Shown piece after piece: positions 48,938 through 62,056 of a DNA stretch of 64,000 bases (position 1 is its first letter; every line of letters begins with the position of its first letter). The notes beneath the pieces are model-generated. The model did not search any database and had not been told where the DNA came from. It saw only the letters and a list, made by a program, of their open reading frames with translations. Source of the DNA: Cymodocea nodosa (Eukaryota; Streptophyta; Magnoliopsida; Alismatales; Cymodoceaceae); assembly GCA_036874045.1 (NCBI GenBank), contig CM072336.1, positions 1,012,001 to 1,076,000 on the forward strand. Direction: 5' to 3'. Position numbers and translations under genes: made by a program.

Positions 48938-50643
48938 GCAGGATTACACCGCTCAACAAGATGGTTGGATTGAAGTGTTGCATTTGTTATCTCAATCAAG
49001 TTTATTATTTAACTTTCCATATTGGTGGTATTTTTACTTAGACTTCAACTTAATATTGTTAATATTGTTTTTCTTGTAAGTATTATATGATAAGGAATTA
49101 TCAAGTGTGCAATTCGTTGTTGCTTAAGTTTCTTAAATTAGTTAGTTATGAATTGTCATGTTTTTCTTCAGCCATTGAGAAGTGCTCTTAGGTGTTTTCA
49201 AGAAACCTTTTTTATACACTTCTTATTTTTAATATTTTTTCGTAATTAAAATTTAAGTACATGGTTATTATTAAAATTTTAACTTAATTCCGGTTATGTT
49301 TGTTAAGATTTTTATTTAAAAATTAATGGTTGAAATTTAATAGAAATTAGTGAATTTAAAGACTTTCAGATGAGAGAGATATTTAATTTAAGTACAATTT
49401 TTAAATAAAAATCATTTAATGCATTTACAATCATTTAATGTTGAAATTTATATTGTTATTTCAACTCCTTCATTTAATGCATTTATAATCATTTTTACTC
49501 TCTTCATGCATAATCATTTGATGTTAAAATATAGGAAATCTCTAGGAACATTTCTTATAAGGGTTTCCAGTAACTATTACATTTATTGAAATCACAATCT
49601 TCCTAAGTTTCTTGAAGTTAATTTTGTGCGTGTGTATACGTTGACTCTCTCTTTTTTCATGAATAAGGAAAACATTATTTATCTCCAACTTTTTTGTTTC
49701 GACTCATCTGGTTCTTCTATTTTTCCAAAAATCAACATAATATCAAAGTGTGGCAACAAGATCCTTCAAAGTAACAGCATTAATCAGGTTGGATGGTTGA
49801 GTTATCCTTTTTCTTATTTTCTTTCTCCTTTGGTTGTGTTTCTCTAACGTTGGTGGCATTTGGTGAGGAATTTGTAATACAAGGAAATGAAGGTACGTGA
49901 GGCAGATGTCTAAAGTCTGTATTACATCTTTATTTATTTTAAAAAAATATATTTCCCTTGGTTGTATTTTATATCTTTATTTTATTTATTATAAAATGAA
50001 TTTATTGTTTATTTATACTAATATATATACATATTTAATATAATTAGAAAAGTGTCCCTCGAGCTGCCTCTTATTTTATTATTTAATATCTTTAAAACTT
50101 TAAATTCATTTATATAATTAGTTAACGAAAGGTATAATCTCATATGTATTAATATTTCAAGTTAATCTACGTTATATATATTTTTTAAGTTAATTTCCTT
50201 ACAAAATCAATGGTAGGAAATTAACAAAAACTGGAGAATACTTAAATCGATCTTCAGATGAAGGGATGATATTTACTTGATTGAAATAAAAAATTTCTCA
50301 CGTAATTATATATAGTAATCTAATAATTTAACCTATATGGTTAGTTTTACCCAGCTTCGTATATATTTATAAGAAAAAAGAAGTACATCTCTAGAGGTGC
50401 CTTCAGAGAAATTGGCCCCCTCATAATATTTTGAAAGGATTGTAAAATCTATTAATTTGAATAAATACATTCTAACTCTCAATTTAAGCCACACCAAAAG
50501 TCATTTCATGTTAATAAAATCGTTGGCACAACTTTCACTGACAACCAAACAAGAACTTATCTCTTAAAAATACTACCAAGATATATTGAAGTCAAGAAAA
50601 CGTGTTGCTTGAAATGGTTAGCATTTTGGTCAAATTGTCAATG

Positions 50644-50668
50644 CTCTCTCTCTCTCTCTCTCTCTCTA
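50644..50668. repeat. CT microsatellite
   Basis: About twelve CT units in the spacer between the transporter genes. Confidence 0.85.
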
Positions 50669-52615
50669 TATGGATGTCAAGTCCAATTTTTTTTCTCAAG
50701 TCATAAACATACGTACATATAGGCGTAGGTATTTACAGAGATATTGATATAAAACTTGCATAAATTTAATTGAGTCCAGACAGACAGCTGGAGATGGCCG
50801 GAAACTGCTGTTTGAATAGATTGGGGAAGATGCATGGCAGCCCATGGATGCCTTTGAATCAAAACTTGGGTGAGTCTTGCGTGTACAAATAGTGGTCAAT
50901 TAATGGCGTCTAAAAAAAAAAACAAGCTAGCCAATAATTCGCAATTTGAGCGAGTCAACCAGATTAAGATGATTTGTATTGATTTCATGATGGAACACAA
51001 GATTGCGGAATTTAAAATAGTTCCACTTAAACCCACACGTACCTAAAATTAAAGCTCAAGCCATGCATGATAAGGTCAGAGTGTTAATATTACTGAGGAT
51101 GTTAAAGGGAAGCATTGCAAGATGACAAGGTTGCATAATTAGCAGATCGATGCATGGTTAAGGTGGAAACGGTTATTAATTAATCCACTTAATTTGATCT
51201 TATCAGAACAAAATTCTTGCTTCTTCTTTTTTTCTTTCGCTCCTATATATGTGTAAATTCTTCCCTCGGCAGTGGCTAATGTAATCCAGTTAATTACCTC
51301 TTTCAAAAAAGAAGAAGAAGCTTTTGAAAGGGTTGTTGGCCGGTCCCATGCATGGTTAATATTTAGGACGGCGACGGACGATCATGTTTTGGAACGAGAT
51401 CTTCCCATTTAATTATTATCTGTTGACGCAGTTTCTTTCTGTGACGAATGGTCATCAAGGAAATGAATTATGACAGATTCCTAGAAACGAATCGATTTTA
51501 GTTAATCACCCAACACATCGGTTTTAAGATGGTATGCTCTTATGTTGCGTTGGTGTTGCAACAACAATCCTACATTTCAGATTTGATCGAGTTTAGCAAA
51601 CGTTTGCAGAAAACAGCTTTGGCTTACTGCGGCATTTGAGACTTGCCTGGCTAAATCAGAAGAGATCCTACAATTAATTAACTTCGAACAAGAGTAAAAA
51701 GACTTTAACAGATCAGCAAGCAACCGGAGGAGGCTTTTCAGATTTCAGTGTACATATTCTCCAGGTCCATTCTTATGCCATCCCAAATCTGGATTTTGAT
51801 TCAAGATCACACAATCATCACTTACGGATTAAGGCTTTAAGATCTTAATTAATTCTTCCTGCACAGGTTTACATGTGGTGTGTTGGTTGTTATCTTAAAT
51901 TATATATTGAAAGAAAGCAACTTTAGTAGGTGGGCTTTATTTCTATTGTCTCCTTCATTTTTTTTGGTTTTGAAACACCCATTATTTCTCATACTTGATT
52001 TGTTGCATTCCACATTTCAGAACCCAGTTTTTGGGCATAGGTAGATCTACTTTACAAAAGTAACCTGTTGGAATTTTCCCTTCTTTAGTCTTTACCAGGT
52101 AAGCAGTCATTCTTCCTTTCCAGCAGTCATGTGGCTTCTTCAGTTGGGATGGGACCAAATACCAACTCACAGGATACCTATTTTATTATACCTCACCCAC
52201 TGTGCGCATGGCATATATATATATAACTGGATATTCCATATATGTTAATTCAGCATCACCTTGGCCATAGATGATAAGTTTCTTTTCTTTTCTTTTCTTT
52301 TTTACCTTGCAAACTGATCCTACTTAATTATTGGCTTCCTCTTCAGATGAATTTTGTGTGTGTGTGTGTGAGTTTTTTTTTACATATTGGTAAAGAAGAA
52401 GAAGAAGACATATAATAATTAAATTCACCAAAAATCCAATACAGATTTAGATAATAACAAAACATTTATGTACTCTAAATTGCATAAGACATCATATATA
52501 TAAATATATCTTTGCAAATTCAGAAAGTAATGTTCCTGTTAAAACACAAAATATTCTTGGGATCTAGATTTGATGAGAATCATCTTCAAGAGAAGAATTT
52601 CCACAACACTTTGAC

Positions 52616-52618
<3 letters not shown>

Positions 52619-52657
<39 letters not shown>
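52619..52657. repeat. TA microsatellite
   Basis: About nineteen uninterrupted TA units, likely length-variable. Confidence 0.9.
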
Positions 52658-52661
<4 letters not shown>

Positions 52662-54255
52662 GGTAATTAAGAAACACCTGCCAATAAGATTAGCAATTTG
52701 GCAACAATCAATGAATGATAAGTAAACCCCCCAGTGCCATTGCCCGAGAGGCAAATGCCTTCAAGAGAGAAAGAATTAATGATGGGTAATCGTTGGGACA
52801 TGTACAAATTCTATGAGGAATCCTCTATCTAATTGCATTGCATCATTTTTATTAAGATTCCCTCACATGGTGGATGACTTACGAAGATTCCTCATGTCTG
52901 GTAAAGTGAAGAGTATGAGCATTAAAGTATCATGTATAGGCAGCGCTCTACTTCTAGATGTCTGGGATAAATTAATCCAAGGCCCTTAATTAGAAGGACG
53001 TTCGAGTTAAACGTTCACCCAAGCAATGGATTTTACAGACGTATGCTCGAATGCCCTTCTCTTGGTTACGAAGGTGTTGGGGCTATACCACATGCATGTT
53101 GATACAAACATCTCGAGTACCAGGCCTACAAATACTTGAAGTTGTGATTAGGATTCATAATCTCACTTAACCCTAAACAAGAGGATAGAGAGAGATGCAA
53201 TTCCTTGTATATAGTGAGTGGCAACTAATCTTCGTGAAATAAACTATACATGTAGATATCCAAGACTCATGCATCCATGGTTGAAATTTGATCAGCATGC
53301 ATGCATGTTCTTAATCAACTCGTTCTTTCTCAATTTGAACAGTTGGATTTGAGGATTGACATGGAGGAGCTGCAATTTAAATGGGGTTTTGTGCCTGGCT
53401 CGAGTTAATTAATTGTAACAGTTACAACAACATGCAGAATTAGTAGAAGGCTTGGTTTGACGGGTGAAATGTTGGTAACTCTTAACCATCTCTTGTTTGT
53501 GTTGTGCTCTGATACATATGAGTCGTTTATGTTAATAATATTGAATGTTGCGGTAGATGGATATGGAGAATTCGATCCAGAGAGAACTTTAATTTATCCA
53601 TAATATAATAGAAGGAAACATTTGAGTGCGAACGATTTGACTATATATATATATATGTGTGTGTGATGTTTACTCTCACATTGGGAAATTAAGTTTAAGT
53701 TGTGCAGGAAAATTGTTATGTACAGTCTTTGTGTGATTGCTGATTTTTTTGCTCTGAACTTGTTTATTAATTCTTTTCACAGCGTGATTATATATTTGAC
53801 GTACACAAATGCAACACGACTATAGATAAACAATTCATGAAAACAACTTAATCTATAATATACCGATATTGTACGCTAAGACACAGGAAGACAAAAGAAT
53901 ATAAAATAATTTGAACAGAAAAATAGGACTTTGGACAAAGAAACATGTGTACGTAATTCGTGACAAAAATCCATAAAGAAAACAAGAATACATACGACCA
54001 AAATGGACCGTACGTCCAAAGTTGATTAAATTGAATCGAACTTGCGATCAGAATGTTAATGGCGTAATCGTTGTGATAGAGGAACCTCCGTGAAATACGA
54101 TTAATGACGGAGAAAGTCTTTAATGATCTCTTGGGACAATAAATCAAATTGTCAACGATCCTTCAAAATCGGCACCGGTGGCTTCCTTCAATTCGCACAG
54201 GAGCCGACAACCGCGAAAATACCAAGTGTGGCCCCGCCAGCCTTCGCTTCAGAGA

Positions 54256-54306
54256 TCCATCCCATCCCATCCCATCCCATCCATCCATCCATCCATCCAT
54301 CCATCT

Positions 54307-54339
<33 letters not shown>
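54256..54339. repeat. CCATC/CCAT and GA compound microsatellite
   Basis: CCCAT pentamers pass into CCAT tetramers (54256-54305). A pure GA run (54311-54339) follows. The array lies about 730 bases upstream of the second transporter start, so it could influence its promoter. Confidence 0.85.
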
Positions 54340-54343
<4 letters not shown>

Positions 54344-54964
54344 GCTGTGGGCTTGTGGCCATCGACCGACGCAATTATTCGCCGTGACTTCCATCCCGGG
54401 GCGGGGCTGCACAATCCAACACCGATCCAGCGCGGCGGAACGTCACGCTGACCTGTACTTGGACGTCGTCATCCTCCCCGCCGTTATCCTCCTCGGGACG
54501 CGCTCACGTACCCACTGGAAATTGAGACGGCCGACGGAGATGGAAACCCTTCCTCACCCACCCGTCAGGTGGCGACCGCCTTAAAAATTTCCTCCAGGGG
54601 GCAGATATTTCCACGCCTTTTCCAATCATGGAGGAATCTTCTCCCCTTTTCCGCCTTTGTTTAACTTCCACACCCTCACATGCACCGCCACGTACGTCCA
54701 CGCCCCTCACCTTCGGCCTGTTTTAAGCGAAGGGAGCCTTTCACTCTCACGGTTGTTGTTGCTGAAAGTGCCGTAAATCAACATAAAATACGGACGACTT
54801 CGTCGATAACGAGCAGATTAATCTCCTTTCACCGTCATTCTCTACATCATCTTTGTTTTCACTTAATAGTTAGGTAATTACAATTACATCCCTACTTTTC
54901 TTTTCAAGTAGGACGGCTTCTGCCATCCTGCCTATTTTTCTGATGATAAAGCTTTCCATGTTTA

Positions 54965-54973
54965 CTATATAAA
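54965..54973 (+). promoter_or_regulatory. TATA box of the second ERD6-like transporter
   Basis: CTATATAAA lies about 100 bases before the ATG at 55074. It is followed by a pyrimidine-rich leader with TCTGTCTGTC repeats near 55020-55040. Confidence 0.6.
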
Positions 54974-55073
54974 CCCCCTCGTCACTATAACTTTCCCTCG
55001 CCATTACCTTCCATTCTTTCTGTCTGTCTGTCCGTCTGTCTTTCTTGCCTTCGTTCGTTCATCGCCGTGCGTT

Positions 55074-58000
55074 ATGGACGGAGACCTGGAGAAGGGAGTG
55101 AGGGTTCCGGAGGATGAGGTGCTCGAACCACTCATCCTCAGGTCCAAGGAGAAGGCCGGAGAGACCAGAAAAGAGCCCATCTCCATGGCTTTGCTCTCCA
55201 CTGCCATCTCCGTCTGGGGATCCTTCGAGTTCGGAACATGTGTAAGTGAACCTCCACCGTGCGCGGGCAAACCACTAATACAGACGCTCATGCCTTTTCC
55301 TTTCTTTTCTTTTCTTCCCATGACTGACCGATTCCCTGGAACCAGATTACCTTCTCAAACTAGAAAGAGGAATGACAAGGCTGATAACTTTTAATATGCT
55401 GATCACTTTAAACCATCCCGAATAACACTAATAAATATGAGGAGAACCGCAGAATTTTGGTCTGCAACTGCAACTCAACTCCAGTATCTCCTGTTCATCA
55501 ATTCTCAAACCAGATTCCTCTTCAAGTACACGTTCAACGCTGAGATCTTCGGTAGTTCACTTTTTCTCTCCGGAAGATCCGTAAGTTGGACACATCAAAT
55601 CTGACCATGACTGTAAATAACAATCAAAGAACTGTACAGTACCCCCCAGTTGTGATGAATTGGAGAGGAGGTGCATCTTCCCAATTTTGTCTCATGCATG
55701 GATCCATTGGTATATATATATGTCCCGCTTCCATCATTTCTGCTAATCCATCTTCTGCTTATATATGTTGCAGATTGGCTACTCTTCTCCAACTCAACCA
55801 GGGATCAGGGCTGAGATCGGTCTCTCACTGTCTGAGGTCAGATCAGCAACCCAACATCATATTCTTCTTCTTCATCTTCTTCTTCTTCTTCTTTCTGTGC
55901 GGAGCATGATGTCAACAAAATCCGTGTATTCGAACTAGCACGGAAAGCAGAGAGTCTATCGAGCAAATAACACTTAGCACAACAAAAATCATCATTACCA
56001 AGTGACAATAATAATACAAGTCATACCGTTCCATGCCAATAATTAATATATACTCCAGCAGCCTTTTCTCTGTCCTATTCTTCTTATAAATTAAGAGCAT
56101 GTCTTTTACCAAAACATCTATTTCTACCCAAAAACATGTACTTCTACCCGCGGATACCTGTGACTACAATTGTAAAACCCAAAAAAATTATTTTCTCCAC
56201 CTTTAACACGTTTAGCAGGCAAGCACATGGTTGCTTTCATATTCCTGTAGATCTTCGTTGTCCATGGCTGCTTTTACAGTTAAAACATTGACTATTTAAC
56301 TTTATGTTTAGGGACAAGCTTGACCACAAGTATTATTTTAATCGCAGTAAATTATTTTAATTTTATCTTTCTATATCTTTTTACAATCTATACGCACTCT
56401 CTTCCCTTATCCCCTGCATTCTCATGTTGCTTCAAAACGGTAAACTAATTTTTTTGCAAAAAAACTTTTTTGAAATGTTTAAACTAAGGCTTGAAGTAAA
56501 ATATTTTTCTGGTAATTTTAATTCAAGACCGTCTAGTATGTACGTTACTTATTCTAATCTGTAAGTTTCTTATTAAATACACATAGACTTTCGTACGTGT
56601 TCTAACCTTTGTGTTTTCAAAAATTTATGATTTGCAAGTTACTAATGAGAAGCGACTTGATTTATTTTTCAAATTTTTTCCCCCTGAATTAAAGATTATT
56701 TTTCTAAGTAAGAATTCTTGAAGGCTATTAAACTTCATTATCTACAATATAATTTTTTTTATAACAAAACATTGGCTAACTTTAAATTCATGGAGCAAGG
56801 GAAATTTTGACGGGAGAAGAGATGGCCAGAAGGAAATTCGATGTCTAAACTTTAATGTAAGGCTGTTTTGCTCATAAAATAAGACCTCATAAAACTCATT
56901 ATAAGTTTTGTCCAATTGTAAAGTTGGAATGAACATGATGGAGTTATTAACAAGTTTGAAAATCAATATCACTAAACACCAAGTGCACCTGAAGGTGTTG
57001 TATACTTGAATCAATTTTAAAAAAAGAAGAAAAAAAATCTTTGAAGAATCAAAGTTCAGAAGTACATTGGTGAATGAAAACAGAACCTTGAGAATTCCGC
57101 CCCCCCTTATTCAATGATTTCAAACATTGGCAAGAAAAAAAGATTGCCAGATTATACCTGCCATTTTTCAACCATCAAAAGCATACAACCTCACTGATAG
57201 ATATGAAGCTGGGCTAGTATTTCTTTGAAAACATAAAATGTAAGAAAGTAAAAAGAGACAGACATGTTTAACCTCCAAAATCAAATGTATTGGTGGTAGA
57301 AGTAATGGATTAGCAACTGTGCATTACATGCCTTTTGATTTCAGAGTCAGTAGTCTTCTCTTTTGAAATCTAATTTTCACGATCTATGGCAACCAGCAAG
57401 AGGGTGCGAGTGCAGCTAATTTATCACATATTCTACTTGTTTGATCTACAGTTTTCAGTCTTTGGCTCTATACTGACAATTGGTGCAATGGTTGGGGCTG
57501 TCACGAGCGGTAAACTAGCCGACTGCATTGGTCGTAAAGGGGTAAGAAGAGTTTTACTTTGCAATAGCAAATAATTATGTCCAACATGTACTCCTCTTAC
57601 CATTCTCTGGCTAACCTTATTTATCCAAATCTTGACAGGCAATGAGATTGTCATCGGTTTTTTGCCTTCTTGGTTGGCTTGCAATCTACTTTGCAAAGGT
57701 CTTTTTTCCAAGAAAATATGGAAAATACTGTTTCTGCTTACACTTCATTCTTAGACCAATAAGGTATTCTGCTTGGCGTCTCTCTTTCTGACAGGGAACT
57801 TCATCACTATACCTAGGGAGATTATCAACAGGATATGGAATTGGAATTCTTTCTTACGTGGTATGCTTCTCATACTTATCAATCAAATTCTTTCAGGTCT
57901 TATAGACAAAATCTAGTTTCTGAAAGTTCAATTACATTCAGTTAATGCTCCAAAGATTTTTTTTTTAGGATTATCCTGTAGGACGTTTTATATACACAAA

Positions 58001-60450
58001 ACTCTGAATTTTGTTTCTTATATATATGATGAAAAGGTACCAATTTTCATAGCCGAGATCGCACCAAATGATCTTCGAGGAGGCCTGATCACTATTAGTC
58101 AGGTGAAATCAACACAAACTAAACAAATTCAGCCATCGATCGATGGAAATTTCATCTACTTACCTATTTATTGTTTTACTCAGCTGATGAACTGTTTTGG
58201 AGGATCAGCGGCTCTCATAATTGGAACAATGGTGAATTGGCGCATGTTGGCGTTAATAGGTAATTGCTTTACTAGAAAGAAGCATGTTAAGAGAACATAA
58301 CCAGATCAAGGAATTCTAATTATCTAACAAATAAAAACAAAGTAATCCAATTCAGATTCCGTTGTTTTGAGACTCAATTTCCTGATTTAAAATTTCAATG
58401 CAGGAATTATTCCTTGCATCCTTCTCCTTTTTGGCCTCTTTCTCATTCCAGAATCTCCAAGATGGCTGGTAAGAGATAAAAGGCAGATAAGTTTTTTACC
58501 TTTAAGAAAAGAGACAGACTATGTGACAATATGATCATATTTCCCTGTATCATTCAGGCCAAGGCAGGGAACCAAAAAGAGTTTGAAAATGCATTACAAA
58601 GACTTAGAGGGAAGGGGACTGATATTTCAGAAGAGGCGGCAGATATCCAAGTTCATATTTTATAACCAACACTCTAGAACCTTGACTAACTTATCCATAA
58701 ATCAATCGTATAACAAACAATGTTGGTGAACAGGAAAATATCAATATCCTTGAAGGCCTACCCACGGCTAGATTCCTGGACCTTTGTCAAGAAAAATACA
58801 TTCGTTCAGTTATTGTAAGTAGCATGTATTCCTTGCATGAAAGTTTTTCTCGCAATCGATAAAGTTTTATTCGGCATAAATAATGAACAATCCGATCAGA
58901 ACAGGTTGGAGTTGGCCTTATGATATTCCAACAACTGGGTGGCTTCAATGGGATTTCTTTTTACGCAAGTGAAACTTTCGTATCTGCTGGTTTGTATGCA
59001 TTACTTACTACACAGGATTTGCTCGTATTTCATATAATTTTTCTGTACAAGTGTGATGGCTGTTCTCTGTATTGTGTGTTTCATTTCAGGATTTTCCTCG
59101 GGAGATCTCGGAACCCTCCTAATGGGCTCTATCCAGGTCCCTAACAACTTAATCTTATGCATTTCCACTTAAAACTACAGAATTGGTTTTATGTATGTTG
59201 TATACCCAATTTTCAGTACTTACATTCATAAAAAGGCAACTAAGTGAACATGGTTTTCTTCTCTTTAGATACCGAGGAGTTCTATGAATAGACATTATTC
59301 TCAGTAACATTTGTTATGTAGGTGCCAATTACTCTACTAGGTGCTATCTTAATGGACAAGAGTGGAAGAAAACCTCTTTTATTGGTAAGAAATGGAAGAA
59401 GTGTTTCTCTTTTCGGCTGAAAAATCAAAAAAATAGACGTCTTTTTTGTAAGAGGCGACACATACTTTCAATTCAGATTTCTGCAACGGGATCATTCTTT
59501 GGAACATTTTTAGCAGGGGTAGCATTTTACATGAAGGTAAATTCTACTTACTAGTTACCACTAATTACGTTGTTATTGACTTCAAAGATTAAATTCGCCC
59601 ATAACGAATTCCTTTCACAAATATGTTCCCACGGATTAGGCTCAAGGATTATTGTTAAATTGGGTTCCGACGCTGGCCCTTGTTGGCATCTTGGTACGTG
59701 ACACTGAATCCTACTCAAACACCTTAGCTTACACGAAATAACTGATGCACTTCTTTGAATTTGTGGATTTATGGCAGCATTCTCATCTTCCCTTCAATTT
59801 TTATTTCGTTGATGAAATAGGTGTATGTGGGATTCTACTCTATAGGAATGGGAGCGGTTCCTTGGGTCATGATGTCGGAGGTAAGTGACACTACTGTCCG
59901 GAGGAATTTCATGGTTGAAAATTTAAGGTATGCCTTGTGTAAAAATGGAAGTTTGTGCAGATATTCCCCCTCAATATTAAGGCCATCGGTGGAAGCTTAG
60001 TCACTCTGGTGAATTGGTTCGGTTCTTGGGTGATCTCTTATTCCTTCAATTACCTAATGGGTTGGAGCTCCTCAGGTACAAATGAATGATGAAACTGATC
60101 ATTTCCTGATTAACAAAATCAAACTTGTTAACGATTCAACGAGTCTAATAATCTCTCTCAGAGACTGCTCAAGTGACTACATCATTCCAAATGCCTCCTC
60201 CCCCTTTGCCTCATGTCCTTTCACTTGTCATTCCCGTTGAGCAGCACCGTTATTGTATTTACTTAATCAACATCAGGGACAAAAAGAAGAAGAGAAGAGG
60301 CATAATCTTATGGTTTTTGGGTCCTTCTTCTCAGGTACGCTATTCACGTTTGCAGCGGCCAGCGCGCTTACAGTTTTGTTCGTGGTGAAGTTCGTACCAG
60401 AGACAAAAGGCCGGAGCCTTGAAGAGATTCAGTGTTCCTTGAACTCATGA
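55074..60450 (+). CDS. ERD6-like monosaccharide transporter, copy 2
   Basis: Eighteen exons: 55074-55241, 55774-55836, 57452-57541, 57639-57698, 57795-57860, 58037-58102, 58184-58259, 58404-58468, 58558-58650, 58734-58814, 58905-58989, 59100-59146, 59322-59384, 59477-59536, 59640-59693, 59821-59880, 59961-60075 and 60335-60450. They give 475 residues. It shares the MFS sugar-porter plan of copy 1, with GRKG (104-107), PESPRW (212-217), QQLGG (285-289) and PETKGR (459-464). The N-tail is shorter and acidic (MDGDLEKGV...). Helix 1 has [15 protein letters not shown], the usual family form, so this copy looks more typical. All introns are GT-AG. Every internal exon matches copy 1 in length. I recall AT5G18840 (ERD6-like 16) as the syntenic Arabidopsis gene. 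Confidence 0.95.
55861..55893. repeat. CTT microsatellite in transporter copy 2, intron 2
   Basis: Imperfect CTT trinucleotides shortly after the second-exon donor at 55836. Confidence 0.8.
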
Positions 60451-61406
60451 GATGATTAACGAAGGGCTTGAGAGTTTACCTGGAACGTCGCCACCGCACG
60501 TTAATTAGACACTACGGACAGATGTGAAGAACATCCGACTCGCATTGGGATCTGGTGGATCCATTGCCCTCGAGATCTCCGCAATGTTTGTCGTCCTGTG
60601 CTTGAGAGACCTGCGACGCATCTTCCATCCTGGGGCGGGCATTCCTTGCTTACCCAACGGATTTTGTTAGAGCCACTCCCTACTTCCTTTCTTCAGGCCT
60701 AGCCTAGCATGCATTTTTTTTTTTTTGGGTTTAATTCTCATGCTTTTCTTTATCATGTTATTAATTACTTCCTTCTCGCTTGTGTCCTGCATGATGAGCT
60801 TTGTATCTTCTTTCACGTTAAATTAAAAATGGTTTATTTTCATATTCCATGCGTGATTTTGAAATTAGTATCGTGCCTGTGTATGTATACGTGTTTGTCT
60901 GTGTGTATATGTATATTCACGCCTCAAGATCTTTGTCTAAACAATCAATCACAGAAAAGAATTATGTGAACCAAAGTTCAGTAAGTATAAATTAGGTTGC
61001 CCAATAATTAAGAGTGTTAAAGTAATCAGTTAATAATAATAATAATGCAATATTTGCTTCATGCATAAGCATGCGTTTTCAAATGTCAATCAATAATCAT
61101 CCACCTTCAACAACACATCACGTATTGAAGGACACCAGGGCGCGCCTACTGTGAAGGAAACGATTGAGCTTGGTAACATTTTCTATTGTTTACGTGAAGA
61201 TGTTTTATTTTGATTTTTTTTTTTTTTGAAAAAAGAAAGGATTTGGACGTGTTTATTGTAATTAATTGTACTATTATTGTAGATCATATGGTGGTAGCAC
61301 CCGCGTCTATGCATTCTCCTTAATTAATCAATCGAAGCTTAATTGGTTGCTTACGTTTAAGTAATCATGATTAGGCTAAAGATGTAGTTATTACATGATA
61401 ATATCG
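60451..61406. other. Convergent spacer between transporter copy 2 and the DMP gene
   Basis: The two genes point toward each other, so this holds both 3' UTRs. It has a poly-T run near 60716-60726 and an AAT run near 61035. No gene is recognised. Confidence 0.5.
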
Positions 61407-62006
61407 TCAATGGGCGGCGTGCACCGGCGTGACGTCGGAGTAGCCGATGCCCTTCCTGGTGGTGGGGAATATGATGAACACGAGGCTGGACACGAACCCC
61501 ACTCCCAACGGCAGATTCTGCAGCCACTGCCTCATGTCCATCCCGGCGTCGGGGAAGAAGCACCTCACCACGTCCGACTGGCCGAAGGTCAGGGTCAGGA
61601 ACACCATCACCGAGAAGAAGGCGTGGACGTAGTCCATCCCGCGCAGCCTGAACCTCTTCAGGTCACCGCACGCCTCCATCCCCTCCGTCGTCCCGCCGTC
61701 GTTGAACAGGTACAGGCCCGTCGCCGTCGCCACGCCGAAGTAGTGCTTCCCGTCCCGCCCGATGAGGCTGTCGGTGAAGGAGAAGAAGACGCAGGAGATG
61801 GAGCACAGGACGATCAGGGAGGAGGTGAGGTACTTGTTCGACGGGTAGCACTCGCCTCTGTTGGAGAAGGACGGGTGCAGAGCTTGAAAGGTCAGGATCG
61901 TGCATGTCGGCAGCAGCTTCACCAGGTTCTGCGCCGTCGACAGGCTCTTGTCCAACAGCGGCCTTGGCCCAGCCACGGCTGGAGGTAATTGGGTTGGTCC
62001 GGCCAT
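61407..62006 (-). CDS. DMP (DUF679) membrane protein
   Basis: An intronless gene of 199 residues from the ATG at 62006; the open frame upstream has only a non-ATG codon. Four hydrophobic segments are visible: LVKLLPTCTILTFQAL (about 30-48), YLTSSLIVLCSISCVFF (about 58-76), YVHAFFSVMVFLTLTF (about 126-142) and GVGFVSSLVFIIFP (about 168-184). Family motifs are NLVKLLPT, FTDS.IGRDGKHYFG and FPTTRKGIGY. DMPs sit in ER, tonoplast or plasma membranes; family members act in membrane remodelling during senescence, and DMP8/9 in gamete fusion. This protein lacks the long N-tail of DMP8/9 and looks closer to the DMP2/4/6 type, from memory. Third codon positions are very G/C-rich. Confidence 0.93.
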   Translation of the reverse strand: MAGPTQLPPAVAGPRPLLDKSLSTAQNLVKLLPTCTILTFQALHPSFSNRGECYPSNKYLTSSLIVLCSISCVFFSFTDSLIGRDGKHYFGVATATGLYLFNDGGTTEGMEACGDLKRFRLRGMDYVHAFFSVMVFLTLTFGQSDVVRCFFPDAGMDMRQWLQNLPLGVGFVSSLVFIIFPTTRKGIGYSDVTPVHAAH

Positions 62007-62048
62007 GGCGGGTGCTTCATTAATTGCATGCAGTAGTGTCAAGTAGTA

Positions 62049-62056
62049 TATTTATA
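62049..62056 (-). promoter_or_regulatory. TATA box of the DMP gene
   Basis: The minus strand reads TATAAATA 43-50 bases before the start codon, implying a very short leader. Confidence 0.5.

Larger units (their letters stand above)
48938..54964. other. 6 kb spacer between the two transporter genes
   Basis: AT-rich, with no recognised gene. It contains a CT run (50644-50668), a TA run (52619-52657) and, near its right end, CCATC/GA simple sequence. From about 54170 to 54720 composition turns GC-rich, consistent with the upstream region of copy 2. Short open frames here (for example at 49626, 50696 and 53848) show no family features. Confidence 0.45.

Noticed and set aside
54123-54584. Open frames over the GC-rich block upstream of transporter copy 2
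   Set aside because: They run through CCATC and GA simple repeats, exist in all frames and match nothing known. The block is better read as promoter sequence.
61395-61988. A 197-codon open frame on the plus strand
   Set aside because: It is the antisense shadow of the DMP gene. The minus-strand frame has clear DUF679 motifs and a proper start.
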